A DNA stretch of 64,000 nt from positions 4,877,827 to 4,941,826 of the forward strand of contig OZ024857.1 in the NCBI GenBank assembly GCA_964017155.1, read 5' to 3'. The notes below the pieces were generated by a model that was not told the DNA's origin, did not search any database, and was given only the letters and a program-made list of their open reading frames with translations. This DNA is from Oasisia sp. SBJ-2009. Lineage: Eukaryota; Annelida; Polychaeta; Sabellida; Siboglinidae. Below, piece after piece: positions 63,600 through 64,000 of the stretch. Every line of letters begins with the position of its first letter. Position 1 is the first letter of the stretch. A program made the translations under genes and the position numbers.

Positions 63600-64000
63600 G
63601 CAGCGACGATCGATTCTAATGTTACTATCTCATCATGACACGACTATTTCTTTCCGCAATATTGTGACACTGAGAACCATGAATCATAGCATTGCAACTG
63701 ATGTATACGTTACGTAAATATCCACATGTGTGTTGTAAAATATCATTAACTAAACCATGACATCTCCAAAATGAACTCGCCAATTTACTTCCGAACGAGC
63801 ACTTCCTCTATAAACACTTACACGTGTAACATCTGCAATGTTTCCCCCAACAAAGTCCCCTTATATGCCGCCAGCAGCGGGCAAATAAAAAATTATTAAA
63901 TTTCTACAAAGGTAATTGCGTATCGCTCATGGGAACTATATATTTTTAATATAAAAATAATAATTGCATTAGGCGGGACATAGCAATACTAAAAAACAGG
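63600..64000. other. Upstream flank of MOB3, promoter not resolved
   Basis: Holds two ETS-like cores on the minus strand (CGGAAGT near 63,787-63,793 and GGAAGTG near 63,801-63,807), which are common in housekeeping promoters. No clear TATA box or initiator can be assigned. No other gene is visible. Confidence 0.35.

Overview
This is animal nuclear DNA. It has spliced genes with GT-AG introns, microsatellites, a very large satellite array and many families of decayed transposons. The protein-coding content (a MOB3 gene and an RNF216-like RING gene) and the transposon mix (Polinton/Maverick, MULE, Kolobok/T2-type, hAT-type, LINE remnants) fit a marine invertebrate, perhaps a mollusc or another lophotrochozoan. 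The species is an inference; nothing in the sequence fixes it.

Layout. 1-9.2 kb is a transposon graveyard. It holds a CACACG/CA microsatellite, a broken Polinton remnant on the minus strand (integrase with chromodomain, a penton-like capsid protein, and the start of a pVI-like protein), a 0.56-kb inverted repeat fused to the integrase, a 57-bp minisatellite between two copies of a 0.42-kb direct repeat, and an AT tract. 9.24-40.68 kb is one uninterrupted satellite of about 1,200 copies of a 26-bp monomer. It is organised as ~2.08-kb higher-order repeats, which pair as ~4.2-kb dimers and lie inside segmental copies offset by exactly 9,140 and about 11,011 bp. 40.86-44.19 kb is a five-exon minus-strand gene resembling the RBR ubiquitin ligase RNF216/TRIAD3. 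It stops after RING1, 182 bp from the satellite edge. Its upstream region is a tandem duplication of 155 bp with four inverted CCAAT boxes. The second unit is split by a 5.65-kb palindromic element (44,652-50,297) with a 6-bp target-site duplication, which itself carries LINE and Kolobok/T2-like insertions. 50.7-51.6 kb is a 5'-truncated MULE transposase. 55.7-63.5 kb is a complete seven-exon MOB3 gene on the minus strand.

How the parts relate. The two cellular genes are both on the minus strand and nothing suggests they are linked in function. MOB3 is a Mob/phocein-family zinc-binding adaptor; RNF216-like proteins are ubiquitin ligases. The striking features are structural. A 74-bp unit spanning the intron 3/exon 4 boundary of MOB3 is tandemly amplified 12-fold, so the 3' splice site is present 12 times. 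The RNF216-like gene loses its catalytic half close to the edge of the satellite. The satellite's own right-edge sequence recurs at the junction of nearly every higher-order repeat. Both genes were reconstructed by hand from splice sites with consistent codon phase (MOB3 218 aa; RNF216-like 427 aa).
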